NCBI RefSeq assembly: GCF_039994875.1
Contig: NZ_CP121196.1
Span: 1,426,001 to 1,490,000 of the forward strand
Source of the DNA: Telmatobacter sp. DSM 110680
GTDB lineage: Bacteria > Acidobacteriota > Terriglobia > Terriglobales > Acidobacteriaceae
Reading direction: 5' to 3'
Length of the DNA: 64,000 nt
How positions within the stretch are numbered: position 1 is the first letter of the stretch; every line of letters begins with the position of its first letter. The translations under genes and the position numbers were made by a program. The notes beneath the pieces are model-generated. The model worked only from the letters and a program-made list of their open reading frames with translations. It was not told the origin of the DNA and searched no databases. Of this stretch, positions 17,124 to 27,237 are shown piece after piece.

Positions 17124-18401
17124 TTGCGCATCGTTCTCTCGAATATCGGTACTCTTGGCGACATCAATCCACTGATTGCGCTGGCCCTCGAACTGAAACG
17201 TCGCGGGCACTCGCCGGTGATGGCGCTGCCCAATGTGTATCGGACGAGGTTAGAACCGTTGGGCCTTGAGTTCCACGCGATCCGACCGGACATTGACCCA
17301 ACTAATAATGTGCTCGTGGAAATGGTCTACGACATCAAGCACGGCACAGAACACGGCTTGCGCAATTTCCTTTTTCCCGCGCTACGGCAGACGTACGACG
17401 ATTTGCTTGATGCAGCTACAAGGCCGATCCGCGCCGATCTTCTGTTGCTGGGCGAGTTGAATTATGCAGGGCCGATCGTGGCGGAGGTAACTGGAATTCC
17501 GTGGGCGAGCTACGTGCTTGCGCCGCTGTCGTTCTTCTCGGCATTCGATCCTCCGGTGCTTCCTCCTTATCCCAAGCTGGCGAAGGCCGACAAGAAGGTG
17601 CCGGGATTCGGACGCGTGATCAAGCGCGTGGCGCGCTTCGTGAGCCGCAAATGGCCGGAACCGATTTACGAGTTGCGCAGTGAGTTGGGGTTGCCGCGCG
17701 GCGAGAATCCACTGTTCGATGCCAAGCACTCGCCGTATCTGGTGCTTGCGCTGTTTTCGCGGGTACTCGGCGAAGAGCAGAAGGACTGGCCGCCGCATAC
17801 GGTGATCACCGGTTTCGCGTACTACGATGCCGACGCCGGCAACGCCAAACTGCCGTCGAATCTCGAACAATTTGTCGCGAGTGGCGAGCCGCCCGTGGTA
17901 TTTACGCTAGGCTCGGCCGCGGTTCTCGCGGCCGGGGATTTCTACGATGTGTCGGCGCAGGCTGCCATTGAACTGGACAAGCGTGCGGTGCTGCTCATCG
18001 GCAGCGATCCTCGCAATAAGCCGAAACACGATCTTCCCGCATCGATCTGCGCAGCGGAATATGCTCCATTTTCCGCGCTGTTTTCACGTGCGTCGCTGGT
18101 GGTGCACCAGGGTGGCGTGGGAACGGTGGGGCAGTGTCTGCGTGCGGGCAAGCCGATGCTGATCATGCCTTACTCGCACGACCAGCCCGACAACGCGCGG
18201 CGTATGAAGCGGCTTGGCGTGGCGAAGGTCATACAGAAGGCAAGCTATACGCCGAAGAAAGTCACTCGCAAGCTGCGGAAGATGTTGGACGATCCGGCGC
18301 TTGCTGAGAAGGCGCGTGTGGTGGCCGCGCAGCTGCAGGCAGAAGACGGCGTAAAGAAGGCGTGCGATGCGCTCGAAGGCTTGTACCAGCGAAGTCATTG
18401 A
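17124..18401 (+). CDS. Glycosyltransferase family 1 (UDP-glycosyltransferase-like)
   Basis: The product is 425 residues from a TTG at 17124 (MRIVLSNIGTLGDINP), which fits the N-terminal strand and glycine loop of GT-B enzymes. The C-terminal nucleotide-sugar domain has FTLGSAAV, then VVHQGGVGTVGQCLRAGKPM and PYSHDQPDNA, the signature of the MGT/UGT family (His and Gly of the donor-binding loop, D-Q at the sugar-binding end). It is cytoplasmic. Members glycosylate lipids, sterols, polyketides or other small molecules; the acceptor cannot be read from sequence. It seems to be monocistronic. Confidence 0.88.
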   Translation: MRIVLSNIGTLGDINPLIALALELKRRGHSPVMALPNVYRTRLEPLGLEFHAIRPDIDPTNNVLVEMVYDIKHGTEHGLRNFLFPALRQTYDDLLDAATRPIRADLLLLGELNYAGPIVAEVTGIPWASYVLAPLSFFSAFDPPVLPPYPKLAKADKKVPGFGRVIKRVARFVSRKWPEPIYELRSELGLPRGENPLFDAKHSPYLVLALFSRVLGEEQKDWPPHTVITGFAYYDADAGNAKLPSNLEQFVASGEPPVVFTLGSAAVLAAGDFYDVSAQAAIELDKRAVLLIGSDPRNKPKHDLPASICAAEYAPFSALFSRASLVVHQGGVGTVGQCLRAGKPMLIMPYSHDQPDNARRMKRLGVAKVIQKASYTPKKVTRKLRKMLDDPALAEKARVVAAQLQAEDGVKKACDALEGLYQRSH

Positions 18402-18497
18402 GTTGGTGCAAGTTCGGCCGCGAGTAATATGAAGCTTCATTTTATAAGGCCGCTGAAACTTTCGCTCCACATTCAAAAAGGCTTTTGGCAGGGCTGA

Positions 18498-18517
18498 AAG
18501 TCTCGACAAGTCTCGAC
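18498..18517 (+). repeat. Exact tandem 10-base repeat upstream of the DUF4142 gene
   Basis: AAGTCTCGAC is present twice with no spacer, about 130 bases before the DUF4142 start. It could be a tandem operator for one face of the helix (10-base spacing) or chance. Confidence 0.35.
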
Positions 18518-18644
18518 CTGCGCACTTTCTCCCAGGTCTACAACCATCAGAGCAACCGCAGCTCGCGCGAATCGCATCGAGTTGATTGCATGTGTGCGGG
18601 TGGATTCTTATGTTCTCCATGCCGCCGCAGCAGGAGGATACGTT

Positions 18645-19313
18645 ATGCAATTAAAACGAATAGCTTACACGCTGTGTTTCAGTGCAGGAACAGTTTTGCT
18701 GAGCGGGATGGTTGCGTTTGCCCAGGCTCCCGGGAGCCCCCAGCAGCCTAGTATGCCGCAGCAGCAGACACCCTCGAGCTCCACCGCTGGAAACCCGGGA
18801 GCGGGATCGGGCGCTTATCCGAGTACCGCGCCCACCAGTCAAGACTTCGCCGAAAAGGCCTTTGTGAGTAAGGCGCTGGAAGGCGGCGAGGCGGAAGTGC
18901 AACTCGGGCAGCTGGCCCAGGACAAATCGCAAAGCAACGATGTGAAGCAATTCGCGCAGAAGATGGTCAACGATCACAGCCAGATGGCCGATAAGTGGTT
19001 GAAGCCAGTTGCAAAACAGCTCGAAGTCCCAGAGCCAAAGGGACCTTCCAAGAAGGACAAGAAAGAAATCGCAAAGTTGCAGGGACTGAGCGGGGCGGAC
19101 TTTGATCGCGAGTACATCACGATGATGGTGAAGGATCATCAGCAGGACCTGAAGGAATTCAAGAACGAAGCTGATGCGGCCCAGGACCAGAACGTGAAGC
19201 AGATCGCGCAGCAGGGATCAAACATCATCGCGAAGCATCTTCAATTGATTGAGCAGATCGCCAAGGCCCACAACGTTGATGTCGGCGGCAGCGAGATGTC
19301 AAGTTCGAAATAA
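18645..19313 (+). CDS. DUF4142 secreted protein
   Basis: The start is the ATG at 18645 with a strong AGGAGGA seven bases upstream; the frame is open to 18582. The 222-residue product has a signal peptide (to VAFAQ, about residue 27), a Pro/Gln/Ser linker (28-65) and a ferritin-like four-helix DUF4142 domain: FVSKALEGGEAEVQLGQLA, VKQFAQKMVNDHSQMADKW, ITMMVKDHQQDLKEFKNEA and IIAKHLQLIEQIA. It is periplasmic or outer-membrane associated. The family is annotated as predicted outer-membrane protein of unknown function and is common in stress-related loci. Confidence 0.88.
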   Translation: MQLKRIAYTLCFSAGTVLLSGMVAFAQAPGSPQQPSMPQQQTPSSSTAGNPGAGSGAYPSTAPTSQDFAEKAFVSKALEGGEAEVQLGQLAQDKSQSNDVKQFAQKMVNDHSQMADKWLKPVAKQLEVPEPKGPSKKDKKEIAKLQGLSGADFDREYITMMVKDHQQDLKEFKNEADAAQDQNVKQIAQQGSNIIAKHLQLIEQIAKAHNVDVGGSEMSSSK

Positions 19314-19317
19314 CCAA

Positions 19318-19334
19318 GCGAGAGACCCTCTCGC
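19318..19334. terminator. Short hairpin between convergent genes
   Basis: GCGAGAG-acc-CTCTCGC forms a perfect 7-bp stem in the 26-bp gap between the DUF4142 and metallo-hydrolase genes, followed on the plus strand by GAACTTTATT. It is well placed for a shared terminator, though the T-run is weak. Confidence 0.55.
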
Positions 19335-19339
19335 GAACT

Positions 19340-20437
19340 TTATTCGTGCGGATAATCTTTCGTCGTGCCGGTGCGCGAGTTGGTTACGTTGAAGCTGCCA
19401 TCGTCGTGGGCAATCACCTTGAAATACGCGCCGTCGCTGCCACCTTTCAGGTTGGCGATGAGCGCATCAGCGCTGTTGTGCGCGGCGTCTGAATCTTCAG
19501 CGGTGTGCAGCATCCACAGGTCGAGCAGACCGGGGCTGTCATGCACGGTCTGCCACGCCTCGGGGCTGCCTGCCTTGTGCGCACCGTTGTCCATGATGGC
19601 CACGCGGGGATGAATCGCATCGACAAACGCCTTTGAGTTTGAAAGATTGAAGCCGTGATGATTGACCAGATAGAGATCGACGTGTCCGATCAGGTTGTAG
19701 GGGCAGACAAGCGGAATCTCCTTCGCCTTGGTGAGATCGCCGAGATCGAGAAAACGGAACTTGCCGAAGCGCACAAGAATTCCCGCTGAGCGGGGGTTTT
19801 CGGTGGTGTCCAGATCCCACTTCGGCTCGGTGGCGCAGTAGGAGTTTGGTGTGGGCTTCACATCGGGAACCGCTTTGATATGCTCGCCGTCTGCTTCGAG
19901 CACGATGGTGCTCAGGCCGGGGATGTCGATGGTGTCGCCGGGATGAACAGTGCGGCGGGGCGTTGTGCCGATGGCCTTGACGTAGGCCGCGTAGTCGTGG
20001 CGGGTAACGTCGGAGTCTTCGCGGTTCTCGCCGTGATCGAGGAATTCGCCAACCTTGATGTGCTCGACGAGATTCGGCACACCGCCAACGTGGTCGGTGT
20101 GGAAGTGAGTAATAAACACCTTATCGATTTTGCTGATGCCGGCGTCTCTCATGGCGGCTTGAATCCGCTGCGCATCGCGGCCGTTGTTGCCCGGCCAGCC
20201 CGTGTCGACAAGCATCGATCCGCCAGAAGGAGAAACAAGCAAGGTGGCCTGGCCGCCTTCGACATCGATGATGTAGATGGTCAGGTCGCTTCCTTTGGAC
20301 TGTGCTTGGGTGGAAGGCGCGAGCGCCAAAAACAGCGTAAGCATCCCGGTTGCGAGCAGTGCGCGGATGGGGCTCACGAGCAAAAGGGGCTTAACGGGAC
20401 AGAAGGCGCTCAGGCGGTGGTGGGCGGCAATTCGCAT
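19340..20437 (-). CDS. Exported metallo-beta-lactamase-fold hydrolase (ComEC C-terminal-like)
   Basis: The start is the ATG at 20437; the open frame to 20869 would run through typA on the other strand. The 365-residue product has a signal peptide or anchor (about 17-45, ending STQAQ) and an MBL domain close to the ComEC/Rec2 C-terminal hydrolase: IDVEGGQATLLVSP, the metal motif THFHTDHVGG at 110-119 (H111, H113, D115, H116), FLDLGDL, and VNHHGFNLSNS. It lacks the ComEC membrane channel, so it is a stand-alone periplasmic hydrolase. Substrates of this group include phosphodiesters; none is proven here. Confidence 0.82.
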   Translation of the reverse strand: MRIAAHHRLSAFCPVKPLLLVSPIRALLATGMLTLFLALAPSTQAQSKGSDLTIYIIDVEGGQATLLVSPSGGSMLVDTGWPGNNGRDAQRIQAAMRDAGISKIDKVFITHFHTDHVGGVPNLVEHIKVGEFLDHGENREDSDVTRHDYAAYVKAIGTTPRRTVHPGDTIDIPGLSTIVLEADGEHIKAVPDVKPTPNSYCATEPKWDLDTTENPRSAGILVRFGKFRFLDLGDLTKAKEIPLVCPYNLIGHVDLYLVNHHGFNLSNSKAFVDAIHPRVAIMDNGAHKAGSPEAWQTVHDSPGLLDLWMLHTAEDSDAAHNSADALIANLKGGSDGAYFKVIAHDDGSFNVTNSRTGTTKDYPHE

Positions 20438-20635
20438 TTGCGGAAAAGTGTATAAGACCAACCATTGCTTGGGGAAACCCCTCCTGAAAGGCTCAAAAAC
20501 TGCACTACTGGTAAAATAGAAGGTGCCGCACTGTGTGGCCTTCATTTTGTATTCATTCCCAACCTGATGGCCGACTAAAGGCCATACCTGAGCGCAAATC
20601 CAGATTTGCCCTAGAAGAGAAGGAACCCTACGCCT

Positions 20636-22462
20636 GTGAGCCAGACGATACGCAATATCGCCATCATCGCCCACGTTGACCACGGTAAGACGACCCTTGT
20701 TGACGCCATGCTTCGCCAGTCCGGCACTTTCCGCGCCAACGAGCAGGTAGCCGAGCGCGTGATGGACTCGAACGACTTGGAGCGAGAGCGCGGAATCACG
20801 ATTCTTGCCAAGAACACCGCGGTCAATTTTGAAGGCGGCAAGATCAACATTGTGGACACTCCGGGCCACGCCGATTTTGGCGGTGAGGTTGAGCGCGCTC
20901 TGAAGATGGTCGACGGTGTGATGCTGCTGGTCGATGCGGCTGAAGGTCCGCTGCCGCAGACGCGTTACGTGCTGGCCAAGGCGCTAGAGGCGAAACTCAA
21001 GCCCATCGTCGTGATCAACAAGATCGACCGCCCCGATGCGCGTCCGCAGGAAGTGCTGAACGAAATCTACGATCTTTTCATTGACCTCGATGCGGAAGAA
21101 TCGCAGCTGGATTTCCCGGTACTGTACGCAGTGGCCAAGGCCGGCACGGCGACGCTCGATCTGGCCAAGCCCGGTGAAAGCTTGCAGCCGCTGTTCGAGA
21201 CCATCGTGTCAACGATTCCTCCCGCTACGGGCGATGTAGACGCACCACTGCAGATTCTGGTCACCAATCTTGATTATTCGGATTATTTCGGCCGCATCGC
21301 CATCTGCCGCGTATTTCAGGGAACCCTGCACGCGGGCGACGACGTGAATATTTCCAAGCGCGATGGTTCTCTGATGAAGACGCGCATCACCAAGCTGTTC
21401 ACGTTCTCCGGGTTGAAGCGCACTGAGACGACCGAAACCACAATGGGTGACATTGTTGCCGTGGCCGGTGTTGAAGGCATCACCATCGGCGAGACAATCA
21501 CCTCGCTTGAAACGCCTTCGCCGCTGCCGCTGATTGTGATTGACGAGCCGACGATTGCCATTCAGTTCAGCGTGAACAACTCTCCTTTCGCGGGCAGGGA
21601 AGGCCAGTATGTGACGAGCCGCAACCTGCGCGAGCGGCTTGAAAAAGAACTGCTGACCAACGTGTCAATTCGCGTGGAAGAGACAGGTTCTCCCGACACG
21701 TTCAAGGTGCTGGGCCGCGGCGAATTGCAACTCGCCATTCTTATCGAGATGATGCGGCGCGAGGGGTTTGAATTGATGGCCGGTCGTCCAGAGATCGTCA
21801 CCAAAGTCGTCGACGGCACGCGCATGGAACCGGTCGAGCACCTCACGATCGACGTCCCGGAGCAGCACACCGGCGTAGTGATCGAGAAACTGGGGCCTCG
21901 CAAAGGCGAGATGACCAAGATGCACAATCACGGATCGGGCCGCGTACGCATGGAATTCCGAGTGCCGAGTCGCGGGCTCATCGGGCTGCGCAGCGAAATG
22001 CTTACGGAGACGCGCGGCACAATTGTGATGAACGCGTTGTTCGATGGTTACATTCCTTACCAGGGAGAGATTCCGCAGCGGCCTACAGGTGCGCTGATTG
22101 CCGATCGCCAGGGCCCGACTACGACCTATTCTCTGAATGGATTGCAGGAGCGCGGCATTCTTTTCCTTGGCGCGGGCGTGGAAGTCTACGAGGGAATGGT
22201 TGTGGGCGAGCACTCCCGTGACAACGACCTTGACGTAAATGTGGTTCGCGAAAAGAAGCTGACCAACATGCGCGCATCCAGCGCCGACGATGCCATTCGC
22301 CTGGTTCCTTACAAGACGCTGAATCTGGAGCAGGCCATCGAGTTCATTGCTGACGATGAACTGGTGGAGATCACGCCGAAGTCGTTGCGCCTTCGCAAGA
22401 AAATTCTGCAGGCCAACCGACGTCCCAAGCGCTGGGAGAAGGCCGAGCAGTTCAGCACATAG
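20636..22462 (+). CDS. typA: Ribosome-associated translational GTPase TypA/BipA
   Basis: The product is 608 residues from a GTG at 20636. The G domain has AHVDHGKTT at 12-20 (P-loop Lys18), RGITI as switch [13 protein letters not shown] as G3 and INKID as G4. Domain II, the EF-G-like domains III and V, and the BipA-specific C-terminal domain follow (full family length about 600). TypA binds the 70S ribosome and assists 50S assembly and stress adaptation. It is followed 8 bp later by the cupin gene on the same strand. Confidence 0.96.
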   Translation: MSQTIRNIAIIAHVDHGKTTLVDAMLRQSGTFRANEQVAERVMDSNDLERERGITILAKNTAVNFEGGKINIVDTPGHADFGGEVERALKMVDGVMLLVDAAEGPLPQTRYVLAKALEAKLKPIVVINKIDRPDARPQEVLNEIYDLFIDLDAEESQLDFPVLYAVAKAGTATLDLAKPGESLQPLFETIVSTIPPATGDVDAPLQILVTNLDYSDYFGRIAICRVFQGTLHAGDDVNISKRDGSLMKTRITKLFTFSGLKRTETTETTMGDIVAVAGVEGITIGETITSLETPSPLPLIVIDEPTIAIQFSVNNSPFAGREGQYVTSRNLRERLEKELLTNVSIRVEETGSPDTFKVLGRGELQLAILIEMMRREGFELMAGRPEIVTKVVDGTRMEPVEHLTIDVPEQHTGVVIEKLGPRKGEMTKMHNHGSGRVRMEFRVPSRGLIGLRSEMLTETRGTIVMNALFDGYIPYQGEIPQRPTGALIADRQGPTTTYSLNGLQERGILFLGAGVEVYEGMVVGEHSRDNDLDVNVVREKKLTNMRASSADDAIRLVPYKTLNLEQAIEFIADDELVEITPKSLRLRKKILQANRRPKRWEKAEQFST

Positions 22463-22470
22463 GTGCATCG

Positions 22471-22836
22471 ATGAACTACAAAGCGATCAATCTTGACGAG
22501 AAATTCGGGCTGTTCACGGAACAGTGGCAGCCCAAAGTCATTGCCGAGATGAACGACTACCAGTTCAAGGTCGTGAAGCTTCAAGGCGACTTTATCTGGC
22601 ACGATCACAAGGACACCGACGAAACCTTTATCGTGATCGAAGGTACGCTGCGCATTGATTTTCTTGATGGCGCGGTGAGTATCGGTCCGGGCGAGATGTT
22701 TGTGGTTCCCAAAGGTGTGGAGCACAAGCCTTACGCGGAACATGAAGTGAGGTTGATGCTCATTGAGCCGCGCGGCTTGCGCAACACCGGCGATGAAGGC
22801 GGCGAGCGCACTGCCGCGAACGATGTGTGGATTTAA
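22471..22836 (+). CDS. Single-domain cupin protein
   Basis: The product is 121 residues, cytoplasmic. Cupin motif 1 is WHDHKDTDETFIVIEGTLRI (two His and Glu as metal ligands) and motif 2 is GEMFVVPKGVEHKPYA with the fourth ligand His. The beta-barrel is full length for the family. The substrate is unknown; family members are isomerases, dioxygenases or sensors. The 8-bp gap after typA suggests co-transcription. Confidence 0.85.
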   Translation: MNYKAINLDEKFGLFTEQWQPKVIAEMNDYQFKVVKLQGDFIWHDHKDTDETFIVIEGTLRIDFLDGAVSIGPGEMFVVPKGVEHKPYAEHEVRLMLIEPRGLRNTGDEGGERTAANDVWI

Positions 22837-22861
22837 ATTTCTATCGTTTAAGCAAAGCGCG

Positions 22862-24049
22862 CTAGCCAGTCGTCGGTCCCAATCTCTTCTTCGCTTCCAA
22901 CACTCGCTCCAGTGCTTCGTCCGCCGTCGCGCCTGTCGCCGAGAAATGGCCCATCTTGCGCCCCATCTTTGCAGCGCGTTTCTCGTAGAGATGAAGCCGC
23001 ACGCCGGGCACTTCAAGGGCCCGGGCGAAATTCGGCGACGACGTGAGCCAAATGTCTCCTAGCAGATTCACAATGGCACACGGACTGATGAGCGATGTAT
23101 CGCCGAGCGGCAGATTGCACGTTGTTCGCACTAGCTGCTCAAACTGGCTTGTCACACATCCGCGCTCGCTCTGGTGATAGCTGTTATGCGGACGCGGCGC
23201 TAGTTCGTTGACCAGCAAGCGGCCCTGCCTGGTCACAAACATCTCCACGCAGAGAAGACCTTCAATGCCAAGTTTTTCGATGATCGAAGCTGCTATTTTT
23301 TCAGCGCGTGCTTCAAGTTTCGGATCGACTCCAGAGGGCAGAACGCTCCAGGCAAGAATCTGGTTTTCGTGGTGATTGCGGGCTGCCGGATACGTGCGTA
23401 TTTCGCCTGCCGGGTTACGCGCGGCCATTACGCTGATCTCGCTGACAAGATCAAGTGCCTGCTCCGCAACCGACGGTTTCTCTCCGATGCTAGCCCACGC
23501 ATCGGTGACGATCTTTCGATTGAGCAGGGCGTCTATGCCGATACGTACCTGGCCGCGCCCGTCGTATCCGCCGCGTCCGATCTTGAGATACACGCTGCCT
23601 GCGAGCGTTTGCACGGCGTGATGAAGCTCATCTTCGCCGCGGATGATGCGAAATGGGCCGACTGGAAATCCGTTCTCGGCAAGCCACGCTTTTTGCAGAG
23701 TCTTGTCCTGGATGATGCGGATCGCCTCAACGCCTGGACGCAACGGCGCCAAGCCCGCCACCTCGGTTAGTGCATCGACGCCAATTTGCTCAATCTCGAG
23801 GGTTACAGCATCGGCCCCGCGCGCCAGTTTCTTGGCCGCGTTCACGTCGTCCCACTTGCCCACAATGGTGTCGTCGACGACAAAGCTGGCCGGGCACTTG
23901 GCTTCAGGATCCATCACGCGCACACGATAGCCCATGGTGCGCGCGGCAATGGCGGTCATACGGCCAAGCTGTCCTCCACCGAGAATGCCAATCAAGCCGC
24001 CGGGTTCAATGGAAGGAATTTTTTTGTTGGGGGAAGGTTCTGCGGTCAC
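22862..24049 (-). CDS. purK: N5-carboxyaminoimidazole ribonucleotide synthase
   Basis: The product is 395 residues. It begins with the biotin-carboxylase-like N-terminal fold ([14 protein letters not shown]), then an ATP-grasp domain ([32 protein letters not shown]) and metal ligands in [26 protein letters not shown]. It catalyses ATP-dependent carboxylation of AIR to N5-CAIR in purine synthesis. The start overlaps the purE stop by four bases (ATGA), giving the classical purEK operon. Confidence 0.95.
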   Translation of the reverse strand: MTAEPSPNKKIPSIEPGGLIGILGGGQLGRMTAIAARTMGYRVRVMDPEAKCPASFVVDDTIVGKWDDVNAAKKLARGADAVTLEIEQIGVDALTEVAGLAPLRPGVEAIRIIQDKTLQKAWLAENGFPVGPFRIIRGEDELHHAVQTLAGSVYLKIGRGGYDGRGQVRIGIDALLNRKIVTDAWASIGEKPSVAEQALDLVSEISVMAARNPAGEIRTYPAARNHHENQILAWSVLPSGVDPKLEARAEKIAASIIEKLGIEGLLCVEMFVTRQGRLLVNELAPRPHNSYHQSERGCVTSQFEQLVRTTCNLPLGDTSLISPCAIVNLLGDIWLTSSPNFARALEVPGVRLHLYEKRAAKMGRKMGHFSATGATADEALERVLEAKKRLGPTTG

Positions 24050-24537
24050 TGCGGCAACTCCTGCTTCATTACTTCTTCGGTCCGGGCAGCGCGCCAGGCA
24101 GCCAGCCGCTCGTAAAGTGCGGAGTCAGTGGCCGCCAGTATTTCAGCCGCAAGCAACGCCGCATTGGCTGCGCCGGGCTTGCCGATCGCCAGCGTGCCGA
24201 CGGGGACGCCCTTCGGCATCTGCACAATCGAGAGGAGAGAGTCGAGGCCGTTGAGCTGCGTTGCTGGCACTGGAACACCAAGCACGGGTACAAGGGTTTT
24301 AGAAGCCAGCATACCGGGCAGATGGGCTGCGCCACCGGCTCCCGCGATGATCACGCGAAGACCGCGCTCATGCGCTGTCTCGGCGTACTGGAAGAGCCAA
24401 TCGGGGGTACGGTGCGCGCTTACGATGCGCGCCTCATGCGCAATCTCGAGCGCGGTAAGAACTTCAACCGCCGAAGACAGCACCTCATAGTCGCTTTTGC
24501 TGCCCATTACTACGCCCACCAATGGCTTCTCGCTCAT
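24046..24537 (-). CDS. purE: N5-CAIR mutase (class I PurE)
   Basis: The start is the ATG at 24537 ([20 protein letters not shown]); an upstream frame to 24582 is not needed. The 163-residue product is a full-length class I PurE with the signatures [16 protein letters not shown] and [17 protein letters not shown]. It converts N5-CAIR from PurK to CAIR. Translationally coupled to purK. The phage-derived cassette begins just upstream on the same strand. Confidence 0.96.
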   Translation of the reverse strand: MSEKPLVGVVMGSKSDYEVLSSAVEVLTALEIAHEARIVSAHRTPDWLFQYAETAHERGLRVIIAGAGGAAHLPGMLASKTLVPVLGVPVPATQLNGLDSLLSIVQMPKGVPVGTLAIGKPGAANAALLAAEILAATDSALYERLAAWRAARTEEVMKQELPQ

Positions 24538-24609
24538 GGGGTGATTATAAGAGGTCGATGGGAGATGACGGTTGCCAAGCACAAGTAACTGAATTGTTCA
24601 TTCGTTTGT

Positions 24610-24837
24610 CTAATGACGATGCCAGGCCTCGACGGCCACTTCCGCCACGGCAAGCAGAACGCTGAACGCGGCCAGAAATCCCTTGGCGCGCTGCCAGTTT
24701 TGCTCGTGCCGTTCCATCCGATGTTCAAGTTCCGCGATACGACCGCCATTTCCGTCACCCATCAATCCGCTCATTTGTGTCTTCAGCACGCTTAGATCGC
24801 TCAATACCTGCGCTTCAAATTCGTTCATCATTCGCAT
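24610..24837 (-). CDS. Holin-like small membrane protein
   Basis: I chose the ATG at 24837 because GGAGA lies seven bases upstream; an ATG at 24864 overlapping the preceding stop (TGATG) is the alternative. The 75-residue product has an amphipathic coiled-coil half (FEAQVLSDLSVLKTQMSGLM ... IAELEHRMERHEQNWQRAK) and one C-terminal membrane helix (GFLAAFSVLLAVAEVAVEA). That shape is shared with XhlA-type holin-associated proteins. No endolysin accompanies it. Last gene of the cassette. Confidence 0.5.
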   Translation of the reverse strand: MRMMNEFEAQVLSDLSVLKTQMSGLMGDGNGGRIAELEHRMERHEQNWQRAKGFLAAFSVLLAVAEVAVEAWHRH

Positions 24838-24863
24838 CCGTTGTTCTCCACGATTCCGCCTCA

Positions 24864-27176
24864 TCAAGATGCGAGCGGAAGATTGAAGATCAGGGCCGCC
24901 GAAAACTCCGAGTAGGCAGGCGGCTTTGATCCGTCGTAAATTCTTATAAAAAAACGGTCGCTGGCCGACACTCGTGTAAATGTCAGGTTAGATTGTGAGC
25001 CGCGCATCACCAGGTCTGGATCCGCTCCCGGCATGAAGCAATTATCGCGGCGTCGAATCTCGAATCCGCCCCCGATCGGAGCCGTAGTTCCGACGTTGAT
25101 TGTTACGGTTCTTCCGGTTATTGATGTGACCGAGAGACCGCTGGGGTTCGATAGGTAGCTCGGAGCGATGGGGGCCGGAAGCCATGCATCAGCCGGGACC
25201 AACTCGTTGGCCTTAATGGCCAGATCATCTGCCCAGTCATTCGAGAAATTGATAGCATACTGCACAATATCGGGATGACTCGCCTCATAAGTCAACTTCA
25301 CATCGCGGACAACGACCTGCGCATTCAAGCTAGCCGATGGGGCATTTAACTCCAATGCGTCTCCGGGCCAGGCGTCTGCGTCGAGGTTTGCTCGAGTGCA
25401 TGTGTAAGTGCCGCTCCACAGCGCGCTCATGCTTGCGGCAGACTCTGCAAGAGCGAGGGAGGCGTTGCGGCAATCCTGGGAACTACGAGGCACAGGACTG
25501 GTTACAGACCCGATCCATGCCGATACTGAGGGAAGACCGGCTTGAGCAAGGGCTTGTTGACTTGCCGCATTCACGGCACGTCCTGTCGCTCTTCCAACCG
25601 CTCGATAACTCACGGCGATTTGTTCGCCGATGGGCGGAGCAAATCCCGTATAGAAGACAAGTTTGCCGGTGCTCTCTACGCGGCACTCGGCGCCCTGCGC
25701 GGTTGATCCTACCCGGCGCGTCGCTGGGCTGCCGTTAGCGGGTGTAGTAACTACCCAACCTGATCCAAGATTGGTGAGATCGAGCGCGCGCATCGATCCG
25801 AAAAGATTGATGCTGCTTGCCGCAACAACCGAGCAGGCTCCCGGCAAGCTTGCGATCTGGCCGTCGTACAGCGTCACCGGCATTCCGGCTACGCCGTTCA
25901 CATATTCCTGAATCTCGAATTGCAGCTTCGCCGATGCCGCATTCCATTGCCCGCCATAGGTGATTGCGCCCTTGTCACCGTAAGTGCGGTAGACTGCAAG
26001 CCCACGTTCGCATTCGGGGCAATGTACACGCACCCGCAGGCTGTACTGGTTGGCTGGATTGACCTGGTAACCGCTACCCGCGGGCGAGCCTAATACGATG
26101 GGTTGTATTGCGACAGCTCCTGTGCCCGATTGAGCGGTGATCTGAAAGCCGGCGATACATCCCTGCTGAGTTTGTTCCCCGGTATAAAAGCCGGCCAGAA
26201 TTCCGGTGCTGCCATTGGCGAGGGTAACTCCGCAGGCTTCCAGTAACAACGTACCGCCCATTTCCACGGGATCAATCCAGGTTAACTGGGTATCGCCATC
26301 TCTTCCGGTACCACCCTGCATGCTTAGTCCACCGGCGCCGAGCGAGAAGTAGTTATGGCTTCCGGGATTGCCCCAGAGACGCAAATCAATCTGGGCTTCG
26401 TTGAACAACTCCCGAATGATCGTCGTCCTTGATGAAGGCGGAAGGTAAGCATCCGAGGAAAGATCGAACTGGCTGGTGACCCCATCGCCGAGGAAATACT
26501 CGGTCACGTACGCCGTCGGTTCGTGCTGTCCACAAACCGTGATGTCATTTGCAATCGCGCGTCGCGTTCCTGCCTTGAGAGTCAGATTCGCGAGCGCAAG
26601 GCTGCCGTCGGTCTCATCCAGAGTGTGCAGGGCTGCAGGAACCGATGAAAGAGTAAGCGCGCCATTTAGCGCGCGATATGTTGCGCGAGCCTGATTCGAC
26701 GCAGCGCCGGCACTGCCGCTGAAAGAAGCTCCGAGCACAGGGGCAAACTCGGATACTGGCGTATTGAGCGAAAGTGTTTGGGTCGAGAGCGCTGCTGAGC
26801 CGGTTTTTGTCGCGAGAGAGGCAACGAGCGGACCGGCGTTCAATCCTGCAGCGCCCTTGCCGGGAGCCATCGCCAGTTGATCGAGCAGATATTCGTCGCT
26901 GATGGCCTGCAAGGCAATCCGATATCGAGGACCCTCCATGCCGAGCCCGGCATATTCCGGTAACGGACTGGCAGCGATGTAGCCGGTGAAGTAAAAGCTG
27001 CCGTCATCACCTGTTACCTGGATAGGCTGGTTACGCGTGATTGCGATTTGAGTATCTGCCGCAGTAGTTATCCATAACTGACAAACCGATGGTTCATTCA
27101 GCTTGCGTTCGATCGTCAGTGGATGTGCCGCATCCAAGGCTGAAGTAAAGTCCTGTCCGCCTATCGTAATCTTCAT
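24864..27176 (-). CDS. Phage tail hub/tip-like protein
   Basis: The product is 770 residues with no signal peptide. The first 110 residues (MKITIGGQDFTSALDAAHPL ... VTGDDGSFYFTGYIAASPLP) resemble the first barrel of baseplate hub proteins of the gp27/late-control class. A jelly-roll-like middle part follows (about 320-450), and a fibronectin-like domain closes the protein (about 670-770, YLSNPSGLSVTSITGRTVTI). Its position after the tail-tube gene supports a distal tail role. Identity is inferred from layout and order more than from a specific motif. Confidence 0.55.
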   Translation of the reverse strand: MKITIGGQDFTSALDAAHPLTIERKLNEPSVCQLWITTAADTQIAITRNQPIQVTGDDGSFYFTGYIAASPLPEYAGLGMEGPRYRIALQAISDEYLLDQLAMAPGKGAAGLNAGPLVASLATKTGSAALSTQTLSLNTPVSEFAPVLGASFSGSAGAASNQARATYRALNGALTLSSVPAALHTLDETDGSLALANLTLKAGTRRAIANDITVCGQHEPTAYVTEYFLGDGVTSQFDLSSDAYLPPSSRTTIIRELFNEAQIDLRLWGNPGSHNYFSLGAGGLSMQGGTGRDGDTQLTWIDPVEMGGTLLLEACGVTLANGSTGILAGFYTGEQTQQGCIAGFQITAQSGTGAVAIQPIVLGSPAGSGYQVNPANQYSLRVRVHCPECERGLAVYRTYGDKGAITYGGQWNAASAKLQFEIQEYVNGVAGMPVTLYDGQIASLPGACSVVAASSINLFGSMRALDLTNLGSGWVVTTPANGSPATRRVGSTAQGAECRVESTGKLVFYTGFAPPIGEQIAVSYRAVGRATGRAVNAASQQALAQAGLPSVSAWIGSVTSPVPRSSQDCRNASLALAESAASMSALWSGTYTCTRANLDADAWPGDALELNAPSASLNAQVVVRDVKLTYEASHPDIVQYAINFSNDWADDLAIKANELVPADAWLPAPIAPSYLSNPSGLSVTSITGRTVTINVGTTAPIGGGFEIRRRDNCFMPGADPDLVMRGSQSNLTFTRVSASDRFFIRIYDGSKPPAYSEFSAALIFNLPLAS

Positions 27177-27237
27177 CGTTTGTGTCCCAGTTTCCGTTTC
27201 GATCTGTGGAATATAAGTTCATGATTCAGAGTGCGCA

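Noticed and set aside
20636..20869. Upstream extension of the minus-strand metallo-hydrolase to 20869
   Set aside because: It would run across the start of typA; the ATG at 20437 gives a normal signal sequence.
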